Source: a virus
Virus record (IMG/VR): IMGVR_UViG_3300037086_000360
Coordinates: 124,001-188,000 of that record
Reading direction: 5' to 3' (one strand)
DNA length: 64,000 bases
The position numbers and the translations under genes were made by a program. Positions 41,280 through 49,667 of this stretch are shown here, in pieces (the stretch's first letter is position 1; each line of letters opens with the position of its first letter). The notes beneath the pieces were generated by a model. The model had not been told where the DNA came from. It did no database searches and was given only the letters and a program-made list of their open reading frames with translations.

Positions 41280-41786
41280 ATGAAAATGAAAGCCCTTTTC
41301 ATTGCCATAGCGCTTTTGATTGCGCTTGGAACCATTATGACCTATGCTGAATACAATTTTTCTAACGTTCGAGCCACACCACAACTATTTCCTAATGATT
41401 CGAATAGGTCTAGTTTTGATTTCTCAAAAGAAACTCAACTAGTCGATGCACAAATAACCGCAACTCCAGTCAATTTGATCACTGTTGATGAATGGGCTGG
41501 TTATCAGTGGGAAGCTGCCACAACATTCAGCATTACCTTGCAAAGGGATACAGTGAATGCGGTTCTTGCAGGTATTGGAATTGTAAGAGATTATGCTTTC
41601 GATGTAGATCCAAAGATGTATGAATACTACCAGGCATATCAAAATTTTTTGATGCGAGAGGGTATTGTCGATAAGATCGTAGATGATCTTACTCGCTATT
41701 ACAAGCTCAATCATGACAACTATAAGTACAAGGATCGTGTGGTGACAATGATTATGGTTATCTACGGCAAGTATTGGTGGAGGTAG
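41280..41786 (+). CDS. Exported hypothetical protein
   Basis: TAAGGAGAG precedes the start. The N-terminus MKMKALFIAIALLIALGTIMTYA is a signal peptide. The mature 145 residues have aromatic-rich segments (VDEWAGYQWEAATTF, EYYQAYQNF) and no known domain. Confidence 0.7.
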   Translation: MKMKALFIAIALLIALGTIMTYAEYNFSNVRATPQLFPNDSNRSSFDFSKETQLVDAQITATPVNLITVDEWAGYQWEAATTFSITLQRDTVNAVLAGIGIVRDYAFDVDPKMYEYYQAYQNFLMREGIVDKIVDDLTRYYKLNHDNYKYKDRVVTMIMVIYGKYWWR

Positions 41787-41789
41787 AAA

Positions 41790-42038
41790 ATGGCAGCCAC
41801 AAAAGAAAGAATTCAGCGCTGGTTCAAAGAAGGGCAATCAAAAGATGCCCATCACATGCTCGTCATTACAGACACTTACGAGTATGAAGACTACCCTATG
41901 TATGTCATGAAGAATGAAGACACGAGAAAGAAAATTAAAGAAATTCGAGAAAATGAGACGCAAGTAGTTCAAGAGATCTATGACCTTTCACTCGACATGA
42001 ACGTGCAACTCGAAGAAAAAAGAGCTTATCATCCATAG
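41790..42038 (+). CDS. Hypothetical protein, 82 aa
   Basis: A soluble protein beginning MAATKERIQRWFKEGQSKDAHHM. The motif HMLVITDTYEYEDYPMYV followed by a helix is seen in many phage proteins of unknown role. Confidence 0.72.
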   Translation: MAATKERIQRWFKEGQSKDAHHMLVITDTYEYEDYPMYVMKNEDTRKKIKEIRENETQVVQEIYDLSLDMNVQLEEKRAYHP

Positions 42039-42046
42039 GAGAAAAC

Positions 42047-42505
42047 ATGTTTTACGTAGAGGCACCAATATATCCATTAGACCTTCCACATTCACCATCA
42101 ATTTTTTTGGCTGGTGGAATAACGGGATGCCCTGATTGGCAAACAGAAATGGTCGAAAAGCTGAAGAATGAAGAGTTGATCATTTTCAATCCTCGCAGAA
42201 AGACATTCGACATAACAAAGAAAGAAGAGAGTGGGATTCAGATTAAATGGGAAAGAGACCATTTAAAGGGATCAAAATATATTTCATTTTGGTTCTGCAA
42301 AGACCAGGTTCAACCCATCGTTCTTTTTGAGCTTGGAAAGTATGCATTCTCAAACGAACATGTCATTTTTATTGGAATAGAACCAGGTTATCCAAGGGAA
42401 ATGGATGTATCCATTCAGATAGGTCTCGAAATGAATCTTCACATCAATAGATCTTTAGATGAACTTGTTGATGAAATCAAGAGAGGATTAAAGATTGGGT
42501 ATTGA
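42047..42505 (+). CDS. Nucleoside 2-deoxyribosyltransferase-like protein
   Basis: SIFLAGGITGCPDWQTEMVEKL at the N-terminus, FNPRR, then SKYISFWFCKDQVQPIVLFELGKYA match the nucleoside deoxyribosyltransferase-like family, with the G(x)I nucleotide pocket and a catalytic-type Glu in LFELG. It could transfer or hydrolyse deoxyribosyl groups. AGGAGAAAAC precedes the ATG. Confidence 0.8.
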   Translation: MFYVEAPIYPLDLPHSPSIFLAGGITGCPDWQTEMVEKLKNEELIIFNPRRKTFDITKKEESGIQIKWERDHLKGSKYISFWFCKDQVQPIVLFELGKYAFSNEHVIFIGIEPGYPREMDVSIQIGLEMNLHINRSLDELVDEIKRGLKIGY

Positions 42506-42686
42506 TGTAGGAAACCATATAAAATTCAAACAGAATCCAGAAAGATTGCAGTTCTTGAACGAAGAAATGAAGAGGTTTATGGCCGAGCACTCAGACACGA
42601 TGGCAGTAGAAAAAATTGATGATACTGCTGCCAAATTGTGCAAGTATGGATTCTGGGTCACATTCGATCTATTGGAACAAGCATAG
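42495..42686 (+). CDS. Hypothetical protein, 63 aa
   Basis: A TTG start overlaps the previous gene by 11 nt, with AGAGGA upstream. The protein is helical and charged (RLQFLNEEMKRFMAEH). No family recognised. Confidence 0.5.
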   Translation: MGIDVGNHIKFKQNPERLQFLNEEMKRFMAEHSDTMAVEKIDDTAAKLCKYGFWVTFDLLEQA

Positions 42687-42705
42687 TTTAGATAAAGAGG
42701 TATGT

Positions 42706-43062
42706 ATGAAGAAGTTGTTCATTGTGCTAATACTTTTAGTGTTAGCTTCTTTTGCTTTTGCTGCTAGCAATGTCCCTCTTAGCAAGACTCTTAGAATCAT
42801 AGATAGAGAAAATACTGTTTGGATCATTTCAATTGATCAAATCGCCGCTATTAGAATCAGTATCCCTGTTCAATATGACATCACTAATGATGGAAAACTG
42901 AGCAGTGGTCCTGGAAGACATATAGTTTGGGCTGAAAATATTTGGGTTTTATTTAACAACGGTAAAGATCCAATCTATTTTACCATTTGGGTAACTGATA
43001 AAAGTGGGATTGAAGCTTTGAAGATACTTGATCAAGTTGAAGCAAGGTTGAATCTCAAATGA
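42706..43062 (+). CDS. Exported hypothetical protein
   Basis: ATG 42706 with AGAGGTATGT upstream. MKKLFIVLILLVLASFAFAA is a signal peptide with an AFAA cleavage site. The mature part is a small beta-rich domain of about 100 residues (VWIISIDQIAAIRI...). Likely periplasmic. Confidence 0.72.
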   Translation: MKKLFIVLILLVLASFAFAASNVPLSKTLRIIDRENTVWIISIDQIAAIRISIPVQYDITNDGKLSSGPGRHIVWAENIWVLFNNGKDPIYFTIWVTDKSGIEALKILDQVEARLNLK

Positions 43063-43778
43063 GTCATTTTTGCATGGGTGTTATCATGCTAAATGAAACA
43101 CAAAATGTTCAAGATTATTTAAATAATACCATGGCTCCCTATGACGAGAGAATAGAGGTTGATGAATACACGCGTCCATGTTGGTGTGTCGGAAGATTAG
43201 CAAAAAAAGAAGTTGAAGAAAAAGTTACTGCAAAGTTTGGTGACATCCAAGTTGAAAGAGATGCTTTTTGGACACGTCATAATGCGAAAGATCCGGATGA
43301 AGATGGTCACGAAAAGGCCTGGAAAGAAGAAGTCATGGATAAGAGAAATACTCTTACTGACGAACTTTTCGAAAAGCATCCAGGAAAAAATACTCCAGAT
43401 CCAAAATGCAAGGATTGTTGGGGAACCGGTCTCGAAAGATCGACCTACAATCCTAAATCGAAATGGGATTGGTGGGTGATTGGTGGCAGATGGTGTGGCC
43501 GCATTCAAGGCAAACAAATAGACGACAAGGATGGTGGATTCAATTTTGGTGATGAATACCATCGTGAAGAAGAAAACATTGCCATAGTTTCTGATGTTTT
43601 GAAAATTGATTTCATTCCTTTTGGGTTAATTACTCCGGACGGAGAGTGGCATGAAAAGGGTGAGATGGGTTGGTTTGGAGCAGTATCTGGAAAAATGGAC
43701 ACTTGGGAAGACGAAGCAAAGGAGATTTTTGCATCATATCCCGATCATAAAGTAGTCCTTTTAGATTGTCATATATGA
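43059..43778 (+). CDS. Hypothetical protein with KWDWWVIGGRW motif
   Basis: A 239-residue protein with the conserved phrase YNPKSKWDWWVIGGRWCGRI and a DnaJ-like zinc knuckle CKDCWGTG before it; FGLITPDGEWHEKGEMGWFG lies later. The combination occurs in phage and bacterial proteins of unknown function. Confidence 0.77.
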   Translation: MSHFCMGVIMLNETQNVQDYLNNTMAPYDERIEVDEYTRPCWCVGRLAKKEVEEKVTAKFGDIQVERDAFWTRHNAKDPDEDGHEKAWKEEVMDKRNTLTDELFEKHPGKNTPDPKCKDCWGTGLERSTYNPKSKWDWWVIGGRWCGRIQGKQIDDKDGGFNFGDEYHREEENIAIVSDVLKIDFIPFGLITPDGEWHEKGEMGWFGAVSGKMDTWEDEAKEIFASYPDHKVVLLDCHI

Positions 43779-43918
43779 AAATAGGACGACTTGAATTCAA
43801 AATCATTTGGCATGAGCCCCTTATCAGTCCAAACAATATGTTGGTGGCTCCTCGTTGGATCGATATTATTCTTGGGAGAAAATATGTCGGAAATAGAAGA
43901 AAGAAAAAAATTTCTTGA
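43775..43918 (+). CDS. Small hypothetical protein
   Basis: A 47-codon frame whose ATG overlaps the previous stop (MKIGRLEFKIIWHEPL); basic C-terminus. It overlaps the next gene by 35 nt. Confidence 0.5.
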   Translation: MKIGRLEFKIIWHEPLISPNNMLVAPRWIDIILGRKYVGNRRKKKIS

Positions 43919-44036
43919 GCGATTGAGACCAACACATCTGCTTGCACTTGCTTGTATTGTGGGAGCAGTTGTAATGGCTATTCATGAAATACACGGATGG
44001 GGATGGCTTCTTTTTGTGGCCCTTCTCATTGCATAA
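43884..44036 (+). CDS. Small membrane protein, 50 aa
   Basis: ATG 43884 is preceded by TTGGGAGAAAAT. One or two hydrophobic segments (LLALACIVGAVVMAI, WGWLLFVALLIA) follow a charged N-terminus. Confidence 0.6.
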   Translation: MSEIEERKKFLERLRPTHLLALACIVGAVVMAIHEIHGWGWLLFVALLIA

Positions 44037-44047
44037 AAGGAGAAAAA

Positions 44048-44515
44048 ATGAAAGGACAACAGGCAATTATCGATTCTATGAATGGTCTGCTTGCTGACGA
44101 GCTGACCGCCGTGGATCAATATATGGTCCATGCAGGCATGGTAGCTAATTGGGGATACACCAAACTCCATGATTACTATGAGAAAAGGGCCATTGATGAA
44201 ATGAAGCATGCTGAAATGCTTATTGATAGAATCCTTTTTCTTGAAGGAACACCCATCGTTTCAAAGCTGAACCCAATCCATATTGGAGCAGAAGTTCCAG
44301 TACAACTAGACAATGACCACACTGCTGAAGACACGGCCATCAAGAGTTATAACGCTGCAATCAAGCAATGCTACGATCTTGGTGACGGTGCAACTCGCGA
44401 ACTTCTCGAACACATTCTACAAGATGAAGATCGCCACATCAACGAGATCGAAGAGAAACAGGATCAGATCAATCATATGATGCTGCCAATGTTCCTCAGT
44501 GAGCAAATGGGATAA
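44048..44515 (+). CDS. bfr: Bacterioferritin
   Basis: ATG 44048 follows AAGGAGAAAAA. NGLLADELTAVDQYMVHAGM, HDYYEKRAIDEMKHAEMLIDRILFLEG (ferroxidase Glu and His, plus the possible haem-ligand Met) and LLEHILQDEDRHINEIE are bacterioferritin signatures. At 155 residues it has the normal length. It stores iron in a 24-mer; in a phage it may protect against iron stress or sequester iron. Confidence 0.94.
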   Translation: MKGQQAIIDSMNGLLADELTAVDQYMVHAGMVANWGYTKLHDYYEKRAIDEMKHAEMLIDRILFLEGTPIVSKLNPIHIGAEVPVQLDNDHTAEDTAIKSYNAAIKQCYDLGDGATRELLEHILQDEDRHINEIEEKQDQINHMMLPMFLSEQMG

Positions 44516-44554
44516 ATCAAATAGGTGGAAAACTGCCTATTCATTGGAGAAAAA

Positions 44555-45067
44555 ATGACAGAACAACAATATATTGAAAAGCAAGTAGTGGAAATGCTCA
44601 ATAAAACTTATGATCAACTGATTGAATATTCTAAAGATTCTGAGCATGGTAAAGAGGCCCTAAGTCTAGCCGGAACACGCCAAGAATATATCAATAAAGA
44701 AATGGACAAATGGCACGAAGCAAATCTTGACACTGATAAGGAAGTACTTTCTGCTGAAGAAGTCATTATGATCCAAAACAGTGATTCAGCAGCTCAAGTT
44801 GTACCGTTTGGTACGGCCCCAATTCCAGAGGGAGCCACTGATTTGATGAAACAGATTCAAGAAGATATTGATTTTTATGAACTTTCAGTAATCGGTGATG
44901 AAGTAATTTTAAGTAAGGGTCATGGTGGAATCTATCAATTCAAACTGCCCACTGATGTTTTCAAGAAAATGGCCAAGCATCTTATTGACGTTGGCATTGA
45001 AAGCATGCTCAAAGATCAAAAGAACGATGGAAAGACAATCTATCTAAGGGTATCGACAGAAACATGA
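44555..45067 (+). CDS. Hypothetical protein, 170 aa
   Basis: ATG 44555 after TTGGAGAAAAA. Helical N-terminal half (EQQYIEKQVVEMLNKTYDQL) and a compact C-terminal domain ending YLRVSTET. No family recognised. Its stop overlaps the next start. Confidence 0.72.
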   Translation: MTEQQYIEKQVVEMLNKTYDQLIEYSKDSEHGKEALSLAGTRQEYINKEMDKWHEANLDTDKEVLSAEEVIMIQNSDSAAQVVPFGTAPIPEGATDLMKQIQEDIDFYELSVIGDEVILSKGHGGIYQFKLPTDVFKKMAKHLIDVGIESMLKDQKNDGKTIYLRVSTET

Positions 45068-45582
45068 GTGGAGCTGATCTGGCTTCTCAAATAGCAATTC
45101 AGATCTCTCTCATGAACCTTAGACTTAGTCTTCTTGAACCTCATCATGGAACAGAAGAAAAGACGCAAATCCCTCCTCACTATCTACCTCAAAGCGTTCC
45201 TCCATCTGATGATGTCATCAAAGAAGAAATGTTGGCATTGGGTCCAGGAGCCGGTATAGATTTCAACAATCATCCCGTAAAAGAGGAATACGAATGGATT
45301 TTGAAAAGAAATCCAGAAGTTGTTCTAGAACAAACATTCACATTTCAAATAGGAGAAGAGAAAACCTCAATCACTCCCAAATCACTATTTGTTGATCCGA
45401 GTGATAATGAACACTATATGATTTGTGATGTGACGGATAGTCTAGGGTCAAGAATAGAAAGACTTCAAGAAACTAGTTTCTTGGAAGACATCTATGCTGG
45501 AAATTTAAGACCACTTGAAGATTCAGCAGCTCTTGCTGCCAAGCTTCTATTGATGGATTCTATTAGAAAACAGAAAGCATAG
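45064..45582 (+). CDS. Hypothetical protein, 172 aa
   Basis: Soluble, with a proline-rich middle (IPPHYLPQSVPPSDD) and a C-terminal DSAALAAKLLLMDS carrying the AK-x-LL motif. Coupled to the previous gene. Function unknown. Confidence 0.7.
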   Translation: MSGADLASQIAIQISLMNLRLSLLEPHHGTEEKTQIPPHYLPQSVPPSDDVIKEEMLALGPGAGIDFNNHPVKEEYEWILKRNPEVVLEQTFTFQIGEEKTSITPKSLFVDPSDNEHYMICDVTDSLGSRIERLQETSFLEDIYAGNLRPLEDSAALAAKLLLMDSIRKQKA

Positions 45583-45600
45583 TTTATGTTGGAGAAGAAA

Positions 45601-45921
45601 ATGGCTAAGAAATTCGCGACCATGGAAGAAGAGATGGATTACTTTCATTGGTGGAATAAACATATCTATGGTCCCTACATGACTATTGGTGGAAAATACA
45701 CCTCATTACAAATCAATGGTGATGAGGTTGCGATAAGAATGCAAGTCGAAAAAATTGAAGAAAAGATGAAAGTGGTACTTGAGAAGTTAGTAGCCTCTGG
45801 AGTGCTCAAATCATTCAATCTCAAACAATCTTACAAAGAACAAGGGTGGATCATAGAAACAGATTCGGAGAAATATGGTCCAGACATCAGTCTATTAGAT
45901 TTGGAGATACTTGAAAAATGA
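45601..45921 (+). CDS. Hypothetical protein, 106 aa
   Basis: ATG 45601 has GGAGAAGAAA upstream. MEEEMDYFHWWNKHIYG and QEWII-like C-terminal segments; mixed alpha/beta. No known domain. Confidence 0.68.
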   Translation: MAKKFATMEEEMDYFHWWNKHIYGPYMTIGGKYTSLQINGDEVAIRMQVEKIEEKMKVVLEKLVASGVLKSFNLKQSYKEQGWIIETDSEKYGPDISLLDLEILEK

Positions 45922-46145
45922 ACATTATGGAACATGTAAAAGACAACCAACAAGTCCATTTCGACTTCTATCGAGATGGAATCCTTTATTACAAAACCGA
46001 TACGAACTTGGTTTTTGAAATTCCTATCAAGGATACTGTTGGTGGTATTTTCCTTAGAGACGATAAGGCCCTCAATTTCATGAGATGGATCCGTCATCAG
46101 CTTGAAAGAAATGAGGCCGCCATGACGGAGATGTCTACTCAGTGA
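45918..46145 (+). CDS. Hypothetical protein, 75 aa
   Basis: Beta-rich start (VHFDFYRDGILYYKTDTNLVFEIPI) with a helical end. Overlaps both neighbours by 4 nt. Function unknown. Confidence 0.68.
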   Translation: MNIMEHVKDNQQVHFDFYRDGILYYKTDTNLVFEIPIKDTVGGIFLRDDKALNFMRWIRHQLERNEAAMTEMSTQ

Positions 46146-46342
46146 ATGTCGAGACGGGCCAATATATTAGATCTTTACTATCCCCACGTATCTATCAGGT
46201 AACAGAGATCAGAGATGGATTGGTCTATCTTAAAAATGTAGAATATGGTAGTCATTTGGCTCTAAGATTGAAAGCTATGGACGATATGTATGTCGCGGAT
46301 GATGAGATGGCCAAGGTTTTTCTCTTAGGAGAGAAGAGATGA
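46142..46342 (+). CDS. Small paralog family D (GQYI...AKxLLxG)
   Basis: First of a set: VETGQYIRSLLSPRIYQVTEI at the start and DDEMAKVFLLGEKR at the end. The N-terminal part looks like a small beta barrel, the C-terminus carries the AK-x-LL motif. GTG start overlaps the previous stop. Confidence 0.68.
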   Translation: MNVETGQYIRSLLSPRIYQVTEIRDGLVYLKNVEYGSHLALRLKAMDDMYVADDEMAKVFLLGEKR

Positions 46343-46557
46343 GAAGATCAAAGATTGGTCAATATATCAAAGCGCCTTTCTCAAAACAACTCTATAAGAT
46401 AGTCAATATAAGTGACATGTTGATTGAAATCAGAAGTCCAAAATAAGATAATAATAAGGTTCTTGACAGAAGAGCACTGAGTAGTAGATGGCCAATCGCT
46501 ACCAAAGATGAATTAGCCAAGGCTATTCTTTTAGGAGAAATCGATCTTGAAGATTGA
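46339..46557 (+). pseudogene. Family D copy interrupted by an in-frame TAA
   Basis: The frame opens MRRSKIGQYIKAPFSKQLYK and stops at TAA 46444-46446, but continues in the same frame as DNNKVLDRRALSSRWPIATK and then DELAKAILLGE, exactly the C-terminal family motif. A single nonsense change therefore splits an otherwise complete copy. Stop readthrough cannot be excluded. Confidence 0.7.
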
Positions 46558-46765
46558 AGTTGGTCAATATGTAAGAGACGCTTATCGTCATGTTTTCAAA
46601 GTAGAACTTGTGAGGGACAATCTTGTAGAAGCAAGAATCAATTCGATGAGTGAGTTTGTTTTCTTTACAATAGAATTTGGTAAAACTTGGTTCATAGCTA
46701 CTGAAAATGAAGTAGCCAAGGCTCTTCTTGTTGGAGTAAAAGAGAACGGTAATGTCGTACTTTGA
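46547..46765 (+). CDS. Small paralog family D
   Basis: TTG 46547 start gives KIEVGQYVRDAYRHVFKVEL and a C-terminal ENEVAKALLVGVK. It overlaps the preceding pseudogene by 11 nt with AGGAGAAA upstream. Confidence 0.66.
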   Translation: MKIEVGQYVRDAYRHVFKVELVRDNLVEARINSMSEFVFFTIEFGKTWFIATENEVAKALLVGVKENGNVVL

Positions 46766-46946
46766 GATTCAAAAGATGAGAAAGCTTAGGAAGCTTTCAA
46801 AAAAGCAGGAGAGAAATCTCAAAGAGCTCGCCGAAAAACCAGATTCTGAGATTGACACCTCCGACATCCCAGAACTTACAAAAGAGCAGCTCTCAAAAAT
46901 GACACCCTTTAAGTGGCATAAGCACAAGTATAAAAAACGTCGATAA
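46752..46946 (+). CDS. Basic hypothetical protein, 64 aa
   Basis: Very basic at both ends (KMRKLRKLSKKQERN, KWHKHKYKKRR) with an acidic middle. Possibly nucleic-acid binding. No family recognised. Confidence 0.58.
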   Translation: MSYFEIQKMRKLRKLSKKQERNLKELAEKPDSEIDTSDIPELTKEQLSKMTPFKWHKHKYKKRR

Positions 46947-46980
46947 GCGTCTCTCTTACTCTCAGGCATACTTCTTATCG

Positions 46981-47223
46981 ATGAGGCCTGAGACAGTTTC
47001 AATTGTTGCTTCAAATCTTCTCAATAACCGTTTGTGTGGTAACTGTCTATACTTACGAACAATCCCACAATCAACCAACTATCTGGATCCTCAAATCACA
47101 GATCCAGAGTATTGTCTTTTGAGAACGGGATGGTCTTCTCAGGTTATCACTCCAAAAGAGAGGCCTCCCAAAAAGAGAACTTGTGCGAAATGGAAGGATG
47201 AGAATGTTTTGGTTGGCCAATAG
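46981..47223 (+). CDS. AxNLL cysteine-cluster protein
   Basis: VSIVASNLLNNRLCGNCLYLR, a middle EYCLLRTG and RTCAKWKDEN repeat the layout of the 13.9-14.9 kb cysteine family, including C-x-KW. A copy of that family 32 kb away. Confidence 0.7.
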   Translation: MRPETVSIVASNLLNNRLCGNCLYLRTIPQSTNYLDPQITDPEYCLLRTGWSSQVITPKERPPKKRTCAKWKDENVLVGQ

Positions 47224-47743
47224 GATCAATAGTTGGTTCCACGAAGGAATGATGTGGAAAACATATGTCCTTCTTAGTTTCACTCTCGGATTGTTTGTGA
47301 TTCCACTCACAATCGACATGATTTTTCACATCTCCGGATTCAAAATTTATGCAGTATTGTCGAGCTTGCTGGCAATGGTGCTGAACACCTTTCTTATTGT
47401 CTATGTGAGAAACATTTGCTATAACATGAAAGATAAGATGGTGAAGAAGCATTTTCACGAAAAATGGTTGAGAACTCCTGGTGGTGGCTTCATATATTTT
47501 TCACTCATGGGACAATCCGATAATTCTTTCAATCTCATCTACCACAGAGCATGGAATATTGAAGAAATTGTTTATTATCCGTGTAAAGAAGAGCTCAAAC
47601 ACTATGAGAAAATAGAGGTCCACCCATTTCAGCTTTTTCCATTGTGGCCGGCATCTAAAAAAGATATTGCAAAATATGATCTCGATGTTAAATTGGCAAA
47701 AGCCTTTTTAGACGGAGCGGAACGAGATGGCAAACCCTACTAG
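47198..47743 (+). CDS. Membrane protein with cytoplasmic domain
   Basis: ATG 47198 is preceded by TGGAAGG. Two transmembrane helices (YVLLSFTLGLFVIPLTIDMIF and YAVLSSLLAMVLNTFLIVYV) are followed by a soluble domain of about 110 residues ending in VKLAKAFLDGAERDG, an AK-x-x-L-x-G motif. Confidence 0.68.
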   Translation: MRMFWLANRINSWFHEGMMWKTYVLLSFTLGLFVIPLTIDMIFHISGFKIYAVLSSLLAMVLNTFLIVYVRNICYNMKDKMVKKHFHEKWLRTPGGGFIYFSLMGQSDNSFNLIYHRAWNIEEIVYYPCKEELKHYEKIEVHPFQLFPLWPASKKDIAKYDLDVKLAKAFLDGAERDGKPY

Positions 47744-47942
47744 AAAAATGATTGAGTCGTATAAATACGCCATTTCTCATACTAATCATTTTGTTTGTCA
47801 GATTCTAGCCGTGAACGATGCGCATATTGCTCTTCGTGATCTTAATTCTAGTGATCAAACACTTCTTTCTCACAAACAATTTATGGATTTATGGACACTT
47901 GCTAATGAAGAAGACGTCGCAAAAGAGTTGTTATTGTCGTGA
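47727..47942 (+). CDS. Small paralog family D, divergent
   Basis: FVCQILAVNDAHIALRDLNS in the middle and the end NEEDVAKELLLS match the family pattern. It overlaps the previous gene by 17 nt and the next by 4 nt. Confidence 0.66.
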   Translation: MANPTRKMIESYKYAISHTNHFVCQILAVNDAHIALRDLNSSDQTLLSHKQFMDLWTLANEEDVAKELLLS

Positions 47943-48157
47943 TTGAAACAATTTGGCTGCACACTATTGTAAAAGATTTGGAAAATCGCCGTCTTTACGA
48001 AGTGAAGAGCGCTAAGGTGTACGATGAAGATCATGGTTTTGTTGAGATATGGGATCTTGCTTCTAACGACAAGATTATCATCACACCTTTTCAATTTTTT
48101 GATGGGTATCAGATGTTAAGTGCGGATGAGGCAGCTCATGAAATGTTATCTAGTTGA
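47939..48157 (+). CDS. Small paralog family D, divergent
   Basis: LYEVKSAKVYDEDHGFVEIWDLAS and the end SADEAAHEMLSS correspond to the previous copy (EEDVAKELLLS). GTG 47939 start. Confidence 0.65.
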   Translation: MIETIWLHTIVKDLENRRLYEVKSAKVYDEDHGFVEIWDLASNDKIIITPFQFFDGYQMLSADEAAHEMLSS

Positions 48158-48168
48158 AAGAATATTGA

Positions 48169-48447
48169 ATGGGTAGCAGAAGGCATCCAACTCCAGAAAC
48201 AAGAATCAAACGCATGAAGTATATAAGACCGATAGAAAGCCACGCTCCATGGAAGATTCTCTACGCCACCAGTGGTTGGATCTACCTCGAAAACATGCTC
48301 ACAAACATTCATAAAACAATCGCTTATGAGACGCTCTATAAACGATGGAAACACATTCCAGAAAACAAGGTGGCTAAATTGCTTATTGAAAATTTGATTT
48401 CTGAAGGAGAACAAAATGAACGAAAGAGAACATCCGCATACCGATAA
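48169..48447 (+). CDS. Hypothetical protein, 92 aa
   Basis: Contains APWKILYATSGWIYLENM and ENKVAKLLIENLISEGEQ, so it may be another divergent member of family D with an extended tail. Confidence 0.6.
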   Translation: MGSRRHPTPETRIKRMKYIRPIESHAPWKILYATSGWIYLENMLTNIHKTIAYETLYKRWKHIPENKVAKLLIENLISEGEQNERKRTSAYR

Positions 48448-48538
48448 AAGAGTTCGAAAAGGAAAGGAAATTCCTCTCTATATGCAGAGACCAATGATTC
48501 CAATCAATCCAAAGGCCAAAACTTTTAAGAAGAAATAA
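48416..48538 (+). CDS. Small basic hypothetical protein
   Basis: A 40-codon frame from ATG 48416 after GAAGGAGAACAAA. Basic, proline- and methionine-containing tail (LYMQRPMIPINPKAK). It overlaps the preceding gene by 32 nt and ends 1 nt before the AMMECR1 gene. Confidence 0.5.
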   Translation: MNEREHPHTDKRVRKGKEIPLYMQRPMIPINPKAKTFKKK

Positions 48539-48539
48539 G

Positions 48540-49076
48540 ATGACTGATGCAGAACAACAAGTTCTTTTGACAACTGCTCGAGAGTCAATTGAAGCATGGC
48601 TATTTAAACGTCCACCAAAATACTCATCTTCCACTCCAGAGCTTTCAAAACCATGTGGTGCATTTGTCACCCTAAGACATGATAATGAATTAAGAGGCTG
48701 TGTTGGCCACATCATAGCAGCAAAGCCCCTGATAGAAACAGTAAAAGAAGTTGCAACACAGAGCGCTTTCAATGATAGTCGCTTTCCCAGTATGACTTCT
48801 ACTCGATGGGAAGGAACAAAGATAGAGATTTCAGTTCTCTCTCCATTCAAATATATAGCGAACTATGAAGAGATTCAAATAGGGATTCATGGAGTCATGA
48901 TTCGAAAAGAAGGTCGATCAGCCCTGTTTCTTCCACAGGTGGCTGCTGAAGAAAGGTGGGATCTTCCCACCATGCTCACCCACCTTTGTCACAAGGCTGG
49001 ACTAATACAAGAGGCATGGAAGGCCAAAGATGCTTACTTCGAAATCTTCACCGCAACGGTCTTCAAAGAAGCATAG
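48540..49076 (+). CDS. AMMECR1 / AmmeMemoRadiSam protein A-like
   Basis: ARESIEAWLF, GAFVTLRHDNELRGCVGHI, AFNDSRFPSM and IEISVLSPF are the conserved blocks of the AMMECR1 family, including the LRGC motif. At 178 residues it is normal in length. In bacteria the family often accompanies Memo and radical SAM genes; here neither partner is adjacent, but a radical SAM gene exists at 5.3 kb. Biochemical role unknown. Confidence 0.9.
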   Translation: MTDAEQQVLLTTARESIEAWLFKRPPKYSSSTPELSKPCGAFVTLRHDNELRGCVGHIIAAKPLIETVKEVATQSAFNDSRFPSMTSTRWEGTKIEISVLSPFKYIANYEEIQIGIHGVMIRKEGRSALFLPQVAAEERWDLPTMLTHLCHKAGLIQEAWKAKDAYFEIFTATVFKEA

Positions 49077-49094
49077 TTCATTTAGGAGAAACAA

Positions 49095-49397
49095 ATGGGA
49101 GCACCCGGCTACGTGGCGTTCTGTGGCAACGGTCATATGGTTAAGGCCGTTCCACATCACTGTATTGATGATACAGAAATCACTGAATGTACTTTCTGTG
49201 ACGCAAAAGAATTCGTTATTCTTACCGAATGGCCAGATGAAGACTATTACCCCGATGGCAAAACCATTGTTCCTGAAGAGCCTATCCGCCAAGAATGGAT
49301 AGAAGTCAATAATAACCACATTAAGGGAAAAGTAAATGTGGATGTATTTGATGTATCGAAAGTTCCAGCAAGTTGGTGGAGGAATCGTGTCTTTTGA
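49095..49397 (+). CDS. Hypothetical zinc-binding-like protein
   Basis: Contains GYVAFCGNGHMVKAVPHHC and ECTFCDAKEF, a Cys/His layout that could bind zinc. GGAGAAACAA precedes the ATG. Confidence 0.7.
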   Translation: MGAPGYVAFCGNGHMVKAVPHHCIDDTEITECTFCDAKEFVILTEWPDEDYYPDGKTIVPEEPIRQEWIEVNNNHIKGKVNVDVFDVSKVPASWWRNRVF

Positions 49398-49473
49398 TCC
49401 AAGTCTTCTTATTGAGATCTTGAAAGGTCACAGTCTGAAATTGAGAATAGATGATGAGAGGGGTGTAGAATGA
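49336..49473 (+). CDS. Small hypothetical protein
   Basis: A 45-codon frame (MWMYLMYRKFQQVGGG) beginning inside the previous gene with AAGGGAAAAG upstream. Its stop overlaps the next start by 4 nt, which supports translation. Confidence 0.45.
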   Translation: MWMYLMYRKFQQVGGGIVSFDPSLLIEILKGHSLKLRIDDERGVE

Positions 49474-49667
49474 TTCCATTAATATGGCGGATTGTGATAG
49501 CGGTTGGATACATTTTGATTTCATGCCTTATATCGTGGCGTTGTATGAGACATCAACTAGGAGCACTTGCATCAATTGCAATTGGTTTTGCAACACCATT
49601 TGCTGTTTTTTGTGTGTTTTATCTCATTGCGTACACCATAACTTGGGTAGTGGTAGGAAAAGTGTGA
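49470..49667 (+). CDS. Small two-helix membrane protein
   Basis: Two transmembrane segments (LIWRIVIAVGYILISCLIS and ASIAIGFATPFAVFCVFYLI plus a hydrophobic end). AGAGGGGTG precedes the ATG. Confidence 0.65.
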   Translation: MIPLIWRIVIAVGYILISCLISWRCMRHQLGALASIAIGFATPFAVFCVFYLIAYTITWVVVGKV

